DNA of 64,000 bases from JAASSS01 sp021767745 (GCA_034189165.1 JAXHVN010000040.1:20737-84736); one strand, 5' to 3'. Counted from the first letter of the stretch, positions 7,525 through 17,103 are shown. Made by a program: numbers and translations. Notes: generated by a model not told the origin, from the sequence alone.

Positions 7525-10500
7525 TGCCGCCGCTCGTGCTGTCCGAACTGCCGCTGCAGGGCACGCACCTGATCGAGGCCAGCGCCGGCACCGGCAAGAC
7601 CTACACGCTGGCCGCGCTTTATCTGCGGGCGCTGCTGGAACGCGAGCTCGACGTCACGCAGATTTTGGTCGTCACCTTCACCAATGCCGCCGCCGCAGAG
7701 TTGCGCGAGCGCATCCGGGCGCGGCTGTGCAGCGCGCAGGCGGCCCTCGCCGGGCCACCGGCCGCCGACGAGGAGCCGGTGATCGCCGCGCTGCGCCAGC
7801 GCATCGCCGCCGCCGATGCCCGGCGGCTGCTCGCCGACGCGCTCACCCGGCTGGACGAGGCCGCCATCCACACCATCCACGGCTACTGCCACCGCGTGCT
7901 GCAGAGCCGTGCCTTCGACAGCGGCGAGGCGCTCGAGACCGCGCTGGTGACCGACGAGCGCCTGCTGCGGCGCGATGCCGTCAGCGACTTCTGGCGTCGG
8001 CATTGCCACGGCGTGTCGACCGAATACGCCGACTGGCTGCGCTCCGTGTGGGCGACTCCGGCCGAACTGCAGCGAACGCTGCAGGACTGGCCGCAACGCC
8101 CGGATGTGCAGGTGCTGCCGGCACTGCCGCCCGACACGCCGCAGCGACTGGCGGACGAACTCGCCGCGCGGCGCGAGGCGATCGCCAGGCTGTGGGCCGA
8201 ACAGGGCGAGGCCGTGCGCGACCTGCTGAGCAACGATCCGGCGCTGAGCCGGGCAGCACCGACGTTCAATCGTGACCAGATCCAGCAGCTGCTGGCGAAA
8301 TTCGAAACCTGGCTGGGCGGACAGATACCGTTGCCGGGTATCTGCGAGCGGCTGAGCCAGACGTTCATCGACGCGCACTGCAAGCGGGGGAAACCGCCGC
8401 CGCGCCACGCGCTCTTCGCGGCCATGGACGAGGTGGTGGCGCTGGCAGGGGAGCTGGCCACTGCCCGGCGCGTGCAGGTGCTCACCGAGGCACAGGCGTA
8501 TTTGCAGCGCGAGCTGCCCCGCCGGCGCGACCGGCTGCGTCAGCGCGGCTACGACGACCTGCTGCGCCGCCTCGCCGAGGCATTGGCGCAGCCGGCGGGC
8601 GGCGCGGTGCTGGCGGCGGCGCTGCGCGCGGCGCAGCCGCTGGCGATGATCGACGAGTTCCAGGACACCGACCCGCTGCAGTACGGCATCTTCCGTCGCA
8701 TCTATCCGGAGCCGCCTGCGGACGTCGAGGCCGCCCATGGCCTGCTGCTGATCGGCGACCCCAAGCAGGCGATCTATCGGTTTCGCGGCGCGGACATCTA
8801 CACCTACATCGCCGCCCGCCGCGCCATTGCCCCCAGCCGGCGCCACACGCTCGACAGCAACTGGCGCTCGACGCCGGCGCTGGTCGAGGCGGTGAACGCG
8901 ATCTTCGGCCGCGCCGAACAACCCTTTCGCAGCGAGGACATCCCCTTCACGCCCGTCAAGGCCCGCGGGCCGGCCGGCGGCAGGACGCTGACACTGCCCG
9001 GCGAGCCGGCGGCGCTGGTGGTCTGGCCGCTGTCACTGACCGAGCGCAGCGCGGTGCGCGGCAAGACGGCGGACGGCATCCGTCGGGAGGCCGCCTACGC
9101 GCAGGCCTTCACCGCCTGCGCGCTGGAGATCCGCCGGCTGCTGGAGGCGGCAGCGGCCGGCACCGCGCGGCTGGGCGAGCGGCCGCTCGCAGCCAGCGAC
9201 ATCGCCGTGCTGGTGCGGACTCACCACGAGGCCGAGCTCCTGCGCGCGCGGCTCGCCGGGCATGGCCTCGCCAGCGTCTGCCACAGCCGCCAGAGCGTGC
9301 TCGCCGCGCCGGAGGCGCAGGATCTGGCACGGGTGCTCGCCGCCATCGCCGCGCCGCAGGACATCGCTGGCCTGCGCACGGCGCTGGCGACGCCGCTGCT
9401 GGGCCTCGATGCCGCCACACTGGCCGCCGAGCAGCAGGATGAACGGGCCTTCGAGCGCCGGATCGCCCAGTTTCAGGACTACCGGGCGCGCTGGCAGCGC
9501 GAAGGCGTGCTGGCGATGCTGCACACCCTGATCCGCGAGTACGACGTGGCGGCCCGGCTGCGCAGCCGACCGGATGGCGAGCGGGCATTGACCGACCTGC
9601 TGCACCTCGGCGAGCTGCTGCAGGCGGCGAGCGAGCGCGTGCGCGGCACCGCCGCGCTGCTGCGCTGGCTGGCCGAGGCGCGGCGCGATGCGGGCACGGC
9701 CGCCGCCGGTGAGGCCGCCCAGCTGCGCCTGGAGACCGACGCGCAGTTGATCCAGATCGTCACCCTGCACAAGAGCAAGGGTCTGGAGTACCCGATCGTC
9801 TTCCTGCCCACGCTGTGGAGCGATCGCAACGACCGCGGCGGCCGCGACGGCAAGGCGCTGGTGGTGGCGCATGATCCGCAGACGCTGCAGCCGATCCTCG
9901 ATCTGGGCTCGGCGCAGCGGGAACGGCACCAGGCACTGGCCGCGCAGGCGCAGCTGGCCGAGATGGTGCGGCTGGTCTACGTCGGACTCACGCGCGCGCA
10001 GCATCGGCTCTACCTCAGCTGGGGGCCGGTGGCGGACGTGACGGCATCGGGGCTGGCCTCGCTGCTGTACCCGGGCGAGCCGGCCGTGCCGATGGATACC
10101 GTGGCCTGCCAGGCGCCGTTCGAGGCGCTGGCCCGGCAGGCCGCCGGACTGGTGCTGGCACCCCTGCCGAACGGCGCGGCCGAGGCACCGGATCGCTGCC
10201 CCCCGCCGGCGCCCGGGCACGGGCCGGCGCCCGCGACCGCCGGCGCACGGCCGCCCCCGCGGGCCGTGCCCCAGCGCTGGCGCCAGAGCAGCTACAGCGC
10301 GCTGGCGCTGCAGGCCGAGCCGCTGTTCGATCTGCCGGACCACGCCGGCGAGGAGGCAACGGCGTCGGGCGCCGAGGGCGGGCCTCCCCCCGGGCCATCG
10401 GCATCGCCGGCGGCCGAGGCAGCGCTGGATGAGATCCGCGCCGGCTTCCCGCGTGGGCCGCAACCGGGCAGCTGTCTGCATGCACTGCTGGAAACGCTGC

Positions 10501-11156
10501 CCTTCGCCGCCAGCGCGAGCGAGATCGCCGATACGGCCCGGCCAACGCTGACCCGCTTCGGCCTGGCCAGCGCCCTCGCCGAGCCGCTCGGCGTCTGGCT
10601 CGCCGAGGCGCTGGCCACGCCGCTGCCCGCCTGCGGACCGGCCGCGCCGCCGCCGCTGGCCGCCGTTGCGCCCACGGCCCGGCTGAACGAACTGGCGTTT
10701 CATTTCCCGGTCGACCACCTGCAGCCGGGGGCGCTCGGCGCGCTGCTGCGCGACTACGACCTGCCCTCCGCCACGCGGCCGCTGACCTTCGCCACCGTCA
10801 CCGGCATGATCAAGGGCTATGTGGATCTGGTCTTCACGCACGAGGCGCGCTGGTACGTGGCCGACTACAAGTCCAATCATCTCGGCGGCCAGTGGCAGGA
10901 CTACCGCGCCGGTGGCCTGCGCGCGGCGGTGGCGGCGCATCGCTACGACCTGCAGTACCTCCTCTATGCGCTCGCGCTGCACCGCTACCTCGGCCAGCGC
11001 CTGCCCGACTACCGGTACGAGACGCACTTCGGCGGCATTCATTACCTGTTCCTGCGCGGCATGAGCCCGGCCGCGCCGGGCTGCGGCGTGCATGCCTATC
11101 GGCCCGAGGCGGCGCTGATCGAGCGGCTCGACGCGCTGATGGGCCCGCCGCCGTGA
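7524..11156 (+). CDS. recB: RecBCD enzyme subunit RecB (3'-5' helicase and nuclease)
   Basis: A 1210-residue SF1 helicase. Walker A ASAGTGKT is at 19-26; downstream are the UvrD-type motifs TFTNAAAAELRERIR, MIDEFQDTDPLQ, LIGDPKQAIYRFRGAD, LDSNWRSTPALVEA, VTLHKSKGLEYPIVFLP and LVYVGLTRAQHR. The C-terminal RecB nuclease domain keeps its metal-binding residues: D1101 in GYVDLVF, D1114 and K1116 in DYKSN. Helicase and nuclease should therefore both be active. The ATG at 7524 overlaps the recC stop; an in-frame reading begins 35 codons earlier inside recC but lacks conservation. Residues around 890-970 are Pro/Ala/Gly-rich and look like a flexible linker before the nuclease. Confidence 0.96.
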   Translation: MPPLVLSELPLQGTHLIEASAGTGKTYTLAALYLRALLERELDVTQILVVTFTNAAAAELRERIRARLCSAQAALAGPPAADEEPVIAALRQRIAAADARRLLADALTRLDEAAIHTIHGYCHRVLQSRAFDSGEALETALVTDERLLRRDAVSDFWRRHCHGVSTEYADWLRSVWATPAELQRTLQDWPQRPDVQVLPALPPDTPQRLADELAARREAIARLWAEQGEAVRDLLSNDPALSRAAPTFNRDQIQQLLAKFETWLGGQIPLPGICERLSQTFIDAHCKRGKPPPRHALFAAMDEVVALAGELATARRVQVLTEAQAYLQRELPRRRDRLRQRGYDDLLRRLAEALAQPAGGAVLAAALRAAQPLAMIDEFQDTDPLQYGIFRRIYPEPPADVEAAHGLLLIGDPKQAIYRFRGADIYTYIAARRAIAPSRRHTLDSNWRSTPALVEAVNAIFGRAEQPFRSEDIPFTPVKARGPAGGRTLTLPGEPAALVVWPLSLTERSAVRGKTADGIRREAAYAQAFTACALEIRRLLEAAAAGTARLGERPLAASDIAVLVRTHHEAELLRARLAGHGLASVCHSRQSVLAAPEAQDLARVLAAIAAPQDIAGLRTALATPLLGLDAATLAAEQQDERAFERRIAQFQDYRARWQREGVLAMLHTLIREYDVAARLRSRPDGERALTDLLHLGELLQAASERVRGTAALLRWLAEARRDAGTAAAGEAAQLRLETDAQLIQIVTLHKSKGLEYPIVFLPTLWSDRNDRGGRDGKALVVAHDPQTLQPILDLGSAQRERHQALAAQAQLAEMVRLVYVGLTRAQHRLYLSWGPVADVTASGLASLLYPGEPAVPMDTVACQAPFEALARQAAGLVLAPLPNGAAEAPDRCPPPAPGHGPAPATAGARPPPRAVPQRWRQSSYSALALQAEPLFDLPDHAGEEATASGAEGGPPPGPSASPAAEAALDEIRAGFPRGPQPGSCLHALLETLPFAASASEIADTARPTLTRFGLASALAEPLGVWLAEALATPLPACGPAAPPPLAAVAPTARLNELAFHFPVDHLQPGALGALLRDYDLPSATRPLTFATVTGMIKGYVDLVFTHEARWYVADYKSNHLGGQWQDYRAGGLRAAVAAHRYDLQYLLYALALHRYLGQRLPDYRYETHFGGIHYLFLRGMSPAAPGCGVHAYRPEAALIERLDALMGPPP

Positions 11157-13018
11157 CGCGCCAGCTCGACTGGCTGGAGGACACCCCACCGCCCTCGCCA
11201 CCACCACCGCCTCCCCCCTCCCCGCCGGACGCCGACTCGCCCGCACTGCGACCCCTGGACGTGCACTTCGGCCGCTGCCTGGAGGCGCTGACGCCACGGC
11301 CGGTCGCCGCGCTCGGTCCGGCCGCCGCGCTGGCGAGCTTCGCCGCCGGCCAGGGCGCGAGCTGCATCGACCTCACGCCTTGGGCCGGCCAGCCGGGGCC
11401 CGGCCCGTGGGCCGATCGGACCCTCCCGGCGATGGCCGACTGGCGCCGGCAGCTGCTGGCCAGCGAGGTGGTCGCCGCTGGCGAGGCCGGCCTGCCGCTG
11501 GTGCTGGATACGCACAACCGTCTCTACCTGCTGCGCTTCTTCGCCGACGAGGCCGAGCTGGCCCGCGTGATCCACCGGCTCGCCGAGGCGCCGGTGACGG
11601 TGGACGAGCCTCGGCTGCAGGCCGAGCTCGACAGGCTGTTCGGTCCGGACGATCCGGAGCAGCGGCTGGCCGCCGCCAACGCCGCCCTCGGCCGGCTGGC
11701 GATCGTCTCCGGCGGGCCGGGCACCGGCAAGACGACCACCGTGGTGCGGCTGCTGGCGCTGCTGGTCGCGCTCTGGCCACATGCCACCCGGCCGCCGCGT
11801 ATCGCCCTGGCCGCGCCCACCGGCAAAGCAGCGAACCGCCTGGCCCAGAGCGTGGCCGCGCAGCGGGCGGCGCTGCCCGCCGCGTTGGCCGAGCCCATCC
11901 CGACGCAGGCCCTCACCCTGCACCGGCTGCTCGGCTACCAGCCCGGCCGTGAGCGGCCGGCGCACGATGCGCGCCGCCCGCTGCACGCCGACATCATCGT
12001 GATCGACGAGGCCTCGATGGTGGACCTGGCGATGATGGCGCGCCTGGCGCGCGCGCTGCCGGAGACGGCGCGACTGATCCTGCTCGGCGATCGCGATCAG
12101 CTCGCCTCGGTACAGGCCGGCGCCGTACTGGGCGATCTGTGCGCCGGCTACCGCGGCTATTCGCCGGCACGGGCCGCGCGCCTGCGCCGACTGTGTCCGG
12201 CCGCCACGGTGCCCGAGCAGGCCACGGCCAGCCCGCTGGCCGATGGCATCGCCCTGCTGAATCGCAGCTATCGCTTTCGCGCCGAGGGTGGCATCGGCCG
12301 GCTGGCCGTGGCGGTGCGCGCCGGCGACGCGGCAGCCACCCGCGCGGCCCTCGCCGTGGATGATCCCGCGCTGCGCCTGCAGCCACTGATGCCCGCCCAG
12401 CCGAGCTGGGGCGGAGCCGTCGCGCTGGCGGATCGGTACGCGCAGCTGCTGCACGATGCAGCGCCCGCCGAGGCCCTGGCGGCGTTCGAGCGGCTGCGGG
12501 TGCTGTGTGCGCTGCGCGAGGGTCCGTTCGGCGTGATCGAGCTGAACCGGCAGATCGAACAGGCGCTGCGCCGGCGCGGCCTGATCGGCGCAGACGGGGC
12601 CGGACGGGCCATCATCATCACCCGCAACGACTACACGCTGGGCCTGTTCAACGGCGACATCGGCCTGCTGGCGTACGAGCCCGAGCACGGCGGCCTGCGG
12701 GCGTGCTTCCCGCAGCCCGGCGGCGTGCGCCGGCTGTCGCCGGCACGGCTGCCGCCGCACGAGAGCGTGTTTGCGATGACGGTGCACAAGTCGCAGGGTT
12801 CGGAGTTCGACGAGGTCGTGCTGGTGCTGCCGCCGCAGCCTCATCCGCTGGTGACCCGCGAGCTGCTCTACACCGGCCTCACCCGGGCGCGCGAGCGCCT
12901 GGTGATCGAGGCCGGCGAGCCGACCCTGGAGGCAGCGGTGCGCCAGCCCACCGAGCGACCCTCGGGGCTGCGCGATCGGCTCTGGCCGACCGCCGCCGAC
13001 ACTCCGCCGGCGATCTGA
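11153..13018 (+). CDS. recD: RecBCD enzyme subunit RecD (5'-3' helicase)
   Basis: A 621-residue SF1B helicase. Walker A GGPGTGKT is at 187-194; further motifs are IALAAPTGKAANRLA, VIDEASMVDLAMMARL, LLGDRDQLASVQAGAVLGDL and, near the C-terminus, MTVHKSQGSEFDEVVLVLP and TGLTRARERL. It completes the RecBCD complex as the fast motor on the 5'-ended strand. The GTG start overlaps the recB stop in a GTGA quartet. An unusual proline run lies at residues 12-25, before the domain that contacts RecC. After the gene, 283 bases without a gene lead to marR. Confidence 0.95.
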   Translation: MTRQLDWLEDTPPPSPPPPPPPSPPDADSPALRPLDVHFGRCLEALTPRPVAALGPAAALASFAAGQGASCIDLTPWAGQPGPGPWADRTLPAMADWRRQLLASEVVAAGEAGLPLVLDTHNRLYLLRFFADEAELARVIHRLAEAPVTVDEPRLQAELDRLFGPDDPEQRLAAANAALGRLAIVSGGPGTGKTTTVVRLLALLVALWPHATRPPRIALAAPTGKAANRLAQSVAAQRAALPAALAEPIPTQALTLHRLLGYQPGRERPAHDARRPLHADIIVIDEASMVDLAMMARLARALPETARLILLGDRDQLASVQAGAVLGDLCAGYRGYSPARAARLRRLCPAATVPEQATASPLADGIALLNRSYRFRAEGGIGRLAVAVRAGDAAATRAALAVDDPALRLQPLMPAQPSWGGAVALADRYAQLLHDAAPAEALAAFERLRVLCALREGPFGVIELNRQIEQALRRRGLIGADGAGRAIIITRNDYTLGLFNGDIGLLAYEPEHGGLRACFPQPGGVRRLSPARLPPHESVFAMTVHKSQGSEFDEVVLVLPPQPHPLVTRELLYTGLTRARERLVIEAGEPTLEAAVRQPTERPSGLRDRLWPTAADTPPAI

Positions 13019-13285
13019 GACCGCCACGCCGGGACGCCGCCGGGCCATGCCGGCAGGCACCGCGGCTGCGCGGCAGCCGACCTCCGCGCCATCGCCGGAA
13101 CGTCAAGCCAAGCTGACGATTCAGACTGACCGGCCAGCGCATCCGCGCAGCTGCTCTGGCCGTCTGGGCGAGTTGTCGCCGGGCCGTAGCAATCACTGCA
13201 CGACAGTGTAACATTCGCTAACGTCGCCAATGGGCGACGTGCTCCGGGTCGTCCTGGAGAAACCCCTATCCCCGTTTTACTTTGA

Positions 13286-13301
13286 ATGCTAATATTTGCA
13301 T
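13286..13301. promoter_or_regulatory. Probable MarR operator and leaderless promoter at the marR start
   Basis: ATGCTAATATTTGCAT is a 16-base palindrome with a single mismatched pair, ending immediately before the marR ATG at 13302. TAATAT (13290-13295) inside it can serve as a -10 box, which would place the transcription start at or next to the ATG. No Shine-Dalgarno sequence precedes the gene. MarR regulators commonly bind such palindromes over their own promoters. Confidence 0.6.
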
Positions 13302-13802
13302 ATGGAAGATTACGTCTCGGAGATCGGCCCCCTGCTCGGGCGTGTCTCCCGCAAATGGCGGCGGGCGGTCGATGCCCGTCTGGCACGGGACGGCCTGAGC
13401 CAGGCGCGCTGGCTGATCCTGTATTACCTGCAGCAGGACATGGAAGGCTATACGCAGCGCGAGCTGGCACGGCACCTGGGGATCGAGGAGCCGACGCTGG
13501 CGCGCACCTTGGATCATCTGGAGGGTCGCCGCCTGCTGACACGCCGGCCCTGCGAGCATGACCGGCGGGCCAAGCGCCTGTGGCTCACCGCGGCCGGTCG
13601 CGAGGTGCTGCAAGGCCTGAACGAGGTGATCGACGAGACCCGCCAGGCACTGCTGCGGGATGTCGAGCCGGACCACCTGCTGGCACTGATCGACACGCTG
13701 CAGCGCATCGAACGCAACTGGGGCAAGGCCTACGGTCTGCCGTCGGCCAGGGCCGCGGAGTCCGGCGCCGCCGATGCCGCAGAGCCCGGAGGTACCGACT
13801 GA
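13302..13802 (+). CDS. MarR-family transcriptional regulator of the emr efflux operon
   Basis: A 166-residue winged helix-turn-helix repressor of the MarR/SlyA type. The DNA-recognition region TQRELARHLGIEEPTLARTLDHLEGRRLLTRR (roughly 50-85) and the wing CEHDRRAKRLWLTAAG are typical. Such repressors release DNA when they bind phenolic or hydrophobic ligands. The TGA overlaps the ATG of the fusion protein gene (ATGA), so regulator and pump are in one operon. The Asp/Ala/Gly-rich C-terminus (last 20 residues) is extra. The ATG at 13302 was chosen over an in-frame TTG two codons earlier, which lies inside the operator palindrome. Confidence 0.9.
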   Translation: MEDYVSEIGPLLGRVSRKWRRAVDARLARDGLSQARWLILYYLQQDMEGYTQRELARHLGIEEPTLARTLDHLEGRRLLTRRPCEHDRRAKRLWLTAAGREVLQGLNEVIDETRQALLRDVEPDHLLALIDTLQRIERNWGKAYGLPSARAAESGAADAAEPGGTD

Positions 13803-14989
13803 TGGCCGTCCGCCCGCTACCTACCCCCGAACTCGATCCACAAGCGCCGCCGGCGCCGAGGCGGCGCTGGCCGGGCCGCCGGGCGCTGCTGCGGGTCGGC
13901 CTCGTGCTGCTGGCGCTGGCTGCCCTGACGCTCGGTGCCCGCTTCGTGACGCACCGGCTGGCCTATCTCACGGTCGACGATGCGCACATCGAGGCGGACA
14001 TGGTCGACGTCAGCAGCCGGGTCGGCGGCTGGCTGACCCGGTTCGCCGTGGAGGAAGGCGACGAAGTGTTCGCCGGCCAGATCCTGGCCACCATCGACAG
14101 CCGCGAGATCGCCCTGGCGCAGGAGCAGCTGACGGCCGAGCGCGCCGCACTGGACGCCGAGCGTGCCGCGGCGCTGGCCGAACGCGAGCGGCTGCAGCGT
14201 CATCTGCAGGCGGGTATCGCGCAGGCCGAGGCCCGACTGGAAGTGGCCGAAGCGGCGGCGACGGCGGCCGACGCGGCACTGGCCACGGCGCGACGCGATC
14301 TGGAGCGCGCCGAGACGCTGGATGTCGACGGCATGATCGCCCGCCAGCGCGTGGATGCGGCGCGCCAGCGCGTGGTCGACCAGCAGCAGGCCCATCGCGC
14401 CCGGCTGGCGGAAATCAGCCTGGCCCGCACCGGGCTGGTCGATGCCCGCCAGGAGCGCCGGCAGCTCGACGTGCTGGCCGAGCGCATCGCCGCGCTGACC
14501 GCCCAGCGACAGGCGAAGCAGGCGGCGCTGGCACAGCTGCGCGTGGACCTGGCCGATCACGCTGTGCGCAGCCCGGTCGGTGGCATCGTCGACGAACGCT
14601 TCGTCGCCGCCGGCGAATATGTACAGCCGGGTCAACGGCTGCTGCTGGTGCACGACCCGCAGGCGATCTGGGTCGAGGCGCGGGTCAAGGAGACCGAGCT
14701 GCGCCACCTGCAGGCCGGGGCGCCGGTGACGGTGCACGTCGACGCCTGGCCGGACGAGGCGTTCGCCGGGCGGGTGCTGCGCATCGGCCATGCGGCGACC
14801 GGCGAGTTCGCGCTGATCCCAGCGCCGAACCCGAGCGGCAACTTCACCAAGATCACCCAGCGCGTGCCGGTACAGGTGGCCGTGCCGCAGCGCGAGGGCC
14901 GGCTGCGGCCCGGCATGATGGCCGTACTGACCATCCCGAAGCAGACGGCCCCCAGGCGTGCCGGCGAGGCCGACGCGCCGGTGTCGTGA
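13802..14989 (+). CDS. emrA: EmrA/HlyD-type membrane fusion protein
   Basis: A 395-residue periplasmic adaptor. A single membrane anchor lies at about 29-46. Then comes the lipoyl half-motif VDDAHIEADMVDVSSRVGG, a long coiled-coil hairpin (roughly 95-245, rich in Ala/Glu/Arg with repeated QAEARLEVAEAAA-type heptads), and the second lipoyl/beta-barrel half with DHAVRSPVGGIVDERFV. It links an inner-membrane MFS pump to an outer-membrane TolC-like channel. No outer-membrane partner is encoded in this operon. Both ends overlap their neighbours (ATGA with marR, GTGA with emrB). Confidence 0.92.
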   Translation: MAVRPLPTPELDPQAPPAPRRRWPGRRALLRVGLVLLALAALTLGARFVTHRLAYLTVDDAHIEADMVDVSSRVGGWLTRFAVEEGDEVFAGQILATIDSREIALAQEQLTAERAALDAERAAALAERERLQRHLQAGIAQAEARLEVAEAAATAADAALATARRDLERAETLDVDGMIARQRVDAARQRVVDQQQAHRARLAEISLARTGLVDARQERRQLDVLAERIAALTAQRQAKQAALAQLRVDLADHAVRSPVGGIVDERFVAAGEYVQPGQRLLLVHDPQAIWVEARVKETELRHLQAGAPVTVHVDAWPDEAFAGRVLRIGHAATGEFALIPAPNPSGNFTKITQRVPVQVAVPQREGRLRPGMMAVLTIPKQTAPRRAGEADAPVS

Positions 14990-16566
14990 GCGAGACCGAG
15001 CGGCTGCAGGCCCGCTACGGCGCGGCCTACCGCTGGCTGGCCACCGGCACCGCGCTGATGGGCACCATCTCCACGATCCTCTCGGCGACCATCGTCAACG
15101 TCGCGATCCCCGACGTGATCGGCGCCTTCGGCATGACACAGAATCAGGCCCAGTGGCTGGCCACCGCCTTCCTGGCAGCGATGACGGCGCTGATGCCCTG
15201 CAACGCCTGGCTGATCGCCCGCTTCGGCGTGCGGCAGTGCTTCACCGCCGCCATGGTGGTGTTCCTGCTCGGCTCGATCCTCGGCGGCATCAGCCCCGGC
15301 AGCGGTGTGCTGGTGCTGGGGCGGGTGCTGCAGGGCGCCGCCGCCGGCGTTTCCCAGCCGCTGGCGATGCTGATCATCTTCAGCGTCTTCCCGGCCGACA
15401 AGCGCGGCGAGGCGATGGGCATCTACGGCATCGGCGTGATCCTGGCGCCGGCGCTCGGCCCGGCACTCGGCGGGGTGCTGATCGACCAGTTCAGCTGGCG
15501 TTACGTGTTCTTCATGGCGCTGCCCTTCGCCACCACCGGCATCGTGCTGGCGCAGCTGTTCCTGCCGCGGCGCGAGGCGAGCGAGGCGGGCCGGTTCGAT
15601 GCGCTGGGCTTCGCCCTGCTCTCGGCGGCGCTGCTCCTGCTGCTGGTCGGCCTGAGCGACGGCCAGCGCGATGGCTGGGGCTCGCTGCGGATCGGTCTGC
15701 TGCTGGCCGGCGCCGTGGTCGCCACGCTGGCATTCGTCGTCTGGGAGCGGCGGCTCGACACGCCGCTGCTCGATCTCTCCCTGTTCGGCAACCGGCACTT
15801 TCTGCCGGGCGCCCTGGTGACGCTGATCCTCGGCGCCGGCCTGTACGGCTCGACCTACCTGATTCCGCTGTTCGTGCAGACGCTGCAGGGCTATACCCCG
15901 ACGCGCTCGGGCCTGTTGCTGATGCCGGCCGGGCTGATTCTGGCGCTGGTCTTCCCGCTGGCCGGCCGGCTCAGCGACCGGCTGTCCAAGGCGCAGCTCA
16001 CCGCCGCCGGCCTGCTGCTGTTCGCGCTTTCCGCGCAGCTCATGCGGGCGGTCGACGCCGACACGCCGTTCTGGGCCTTCGCCGGCTGGATCGTGCTCGG
16101 TCGCATCGGGCTTGGCCTGATCATGCCGGCACTGACCGCCGGCGCGCTGCAGAGTCTGACGCCGGCCCAGCTCGGCCAGGGTGCAGGCGCCATCAATTTC
16201 CTGCGCCAGCTCGGCGGCGCGGTGGGCGTCAACGCGCTGGCCGTGGTGCTGGAACGGCAGACGGCGCTGCACGCGGCGCTGCTCGCCAGCACCCAGACGG
16301 CCGGCAACGCGGCGCTCGCCGCAGTGCAGGACCAGCTCGGCGCGATCTGGCAGCAGGCCGGGCTCACAGGTACCGCCGCCAGCGGCATGACCGTGCACTG
16401 GCTCGGCCAGATGCTGCAGGCCCAGGCGAGCACGCTGGCCTTTCGCGACAGCTTCGCGCTGGTGGCGCTGCTGTTCGCCCTGGCGGTCGGCCCGGCCCTG
16501 CTGCTGCGCCGGCCGCCGCCAACCGCACCGGAGGCCCGTCGCCAGCGGGCACCCGTCCGTGGCTGA
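14986..16566 (+). CDS. emrB: EmrB/QacA-type (DHA2) multidrug efflux transporter
   Basis: A 526-residue MFS protein with about 14 hydrophobic segments, the DHA2 number. It opens with the conserved TILSATIVNVAIPDVIGAFGMTQNQAQWLATAFL, and the antiporter motif C region appears as GIYGIGVILAPALGPALGGVL. It expels hydrophobic compounds using the proton gradient, working with the EmrA-type adaptor just upstream. The GTG start at 14986 overlaps the emrA stop. The 3' end overlaps the universal stress protein gene by 8 bases. Local induction through the MarR regulator is likely. Confidence 0.93.
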   Translation: MSETERLQARYGAAYRWLATGTALMGTISTILSATIVNVAIPDVIGAFGMTQNQAQWLATAFLAAMTALMPCNAWLIARFGVRQCFTAAMVVFLLGSILGGISPGSGVLVLGRVLQGAAAGVSQPLAMLIIFSVFPADKRGEAMGIYGIGVILAPALGPALGGVLIDQFSWRYVFFMALPFATTGIVLAQLFLPRREASEAGRFDALGFALLSAALLLLLVGLSDGQRDGWGSLRIGLLLAGAVVATLAFVVWERRLDTPLLDLSLFGNRHFLPGALVTLILGAGLYGSTYLIPLFVQTLQGYTPTRSGLLLMPAGLILALVFPLAGRLSDRLSKAQLTAAGLLLFALSAQLMRAVDADTPFWAFAGWIVLGRIGLGLIMPALTAGALQSLTPAQLGQGAGAINFLRQLGGAVGVNALAVVLERQTALHAALLASTQTAGNAALAAVQDQLGAIWQQAGLTGTAASGMTVHWLGQMLQAQASTLAFRDSFALVALLFALAVGPALLLRRPPPTAPEARRQRAPVRG

Positions 16567-16999
16567 GAGCTTCCGCCGCCTGCTGCTCGCCATCGATGCC
16601 TCGCCCGGCAATGCGCCGGTCGTGGCCCAGGGGCTGGCGCTCGCCAGTGCCCAACAGGCAGCGGTGCACCTGCTGGCGGTGGGGGGCAGCGAGCTGCGAC
16701 TGGCCACCGCCGAGACCTATGTGCCCCGCACCGTCTACCGTCAGGCCGATGCCGCGCTGCGCCAGCGCCTGGCGAGGGCGGCCCGGCAGCTGCGCCGGGC
16801 CGGGCTGCGCCCGCAGATCGAGCTGGCGCAGGGGGAGGCCGCGGCCGCCATCGTCGCCAGCGCAAGACGCTTCGATGCCGACCTGATCGTGCTGGGGCAC
16901 CGTCAGCGCAGCCTGTTTGAACGCCTGTTCGACCCCTCGGTGGCACAGCACGTGCTGGACCGCACGCGCTGCAGCGTGCTCATCGCCCGCGCCGGCTGA
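16559..16999 (+). CDS. Universal stress protein (UspA family), degenerate ATP motif
   Basis: A 146-residue single Usp domain: strand 1 FRRLLLAIDASPGN, then VHLLAVGG, and the C-terminal block DLIVLGHRQRSLFERLFDPSVAQHVLDRTRCSVLIARAG. ATP-binding Usp proteins carry G-2X-G-9X-G(S/T) in this block. Here the second Gly is Gln and the final G(S/T) pair is Asp-Pro, so it probably belongs to the non-ATP-binding (UspA-like) class. The GTG start lies inside the emrB 3' end, so it is the last gene of the efflux operon, an uncommon partnership. Confidence 0.88.
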   Translation: MAESFRRLLLAIDASPGNAPVVAQGLALASAQQAAVHLLAVGGSELRLATAETYVPRTVYRQADAALRQRLARAARQLRRAGLRPQIELAQGEAAAAIVASARRFDADLIVLGHRQRSLFERLFDPSVAQHVLDRTRCSVLIARAG

Positions 17000-17103
17000 G
17001 GTCATCGCACCATCCACTGCCCGGTCCACCGCCGGGGGTTAACGCCGGCCGGCCCCAACCCGCATAATGGGCGATTGGCTTTCGACCCGTGGATCGCACG
17101 CCC

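Noticed and set aside
9033..11297. A 754-codon minus-strand open frame opposite recB
   Set aside because: Antisense shadow of recB, with low-complexity composition and no domain.
4342..13018. recCBD as part of a defence island
   Set aside because: RecBCD is a normal housekeeping repair enzyme and no restriction, toxin or other defence gene adjoins it.
14632..16707. A 691-codon minus-strand open frame opposite emrB
   Set aside because: Antisense shadow, rich in Gln/Arg/His/Gly repeats typical of reversed membrane-protein coding sequence.
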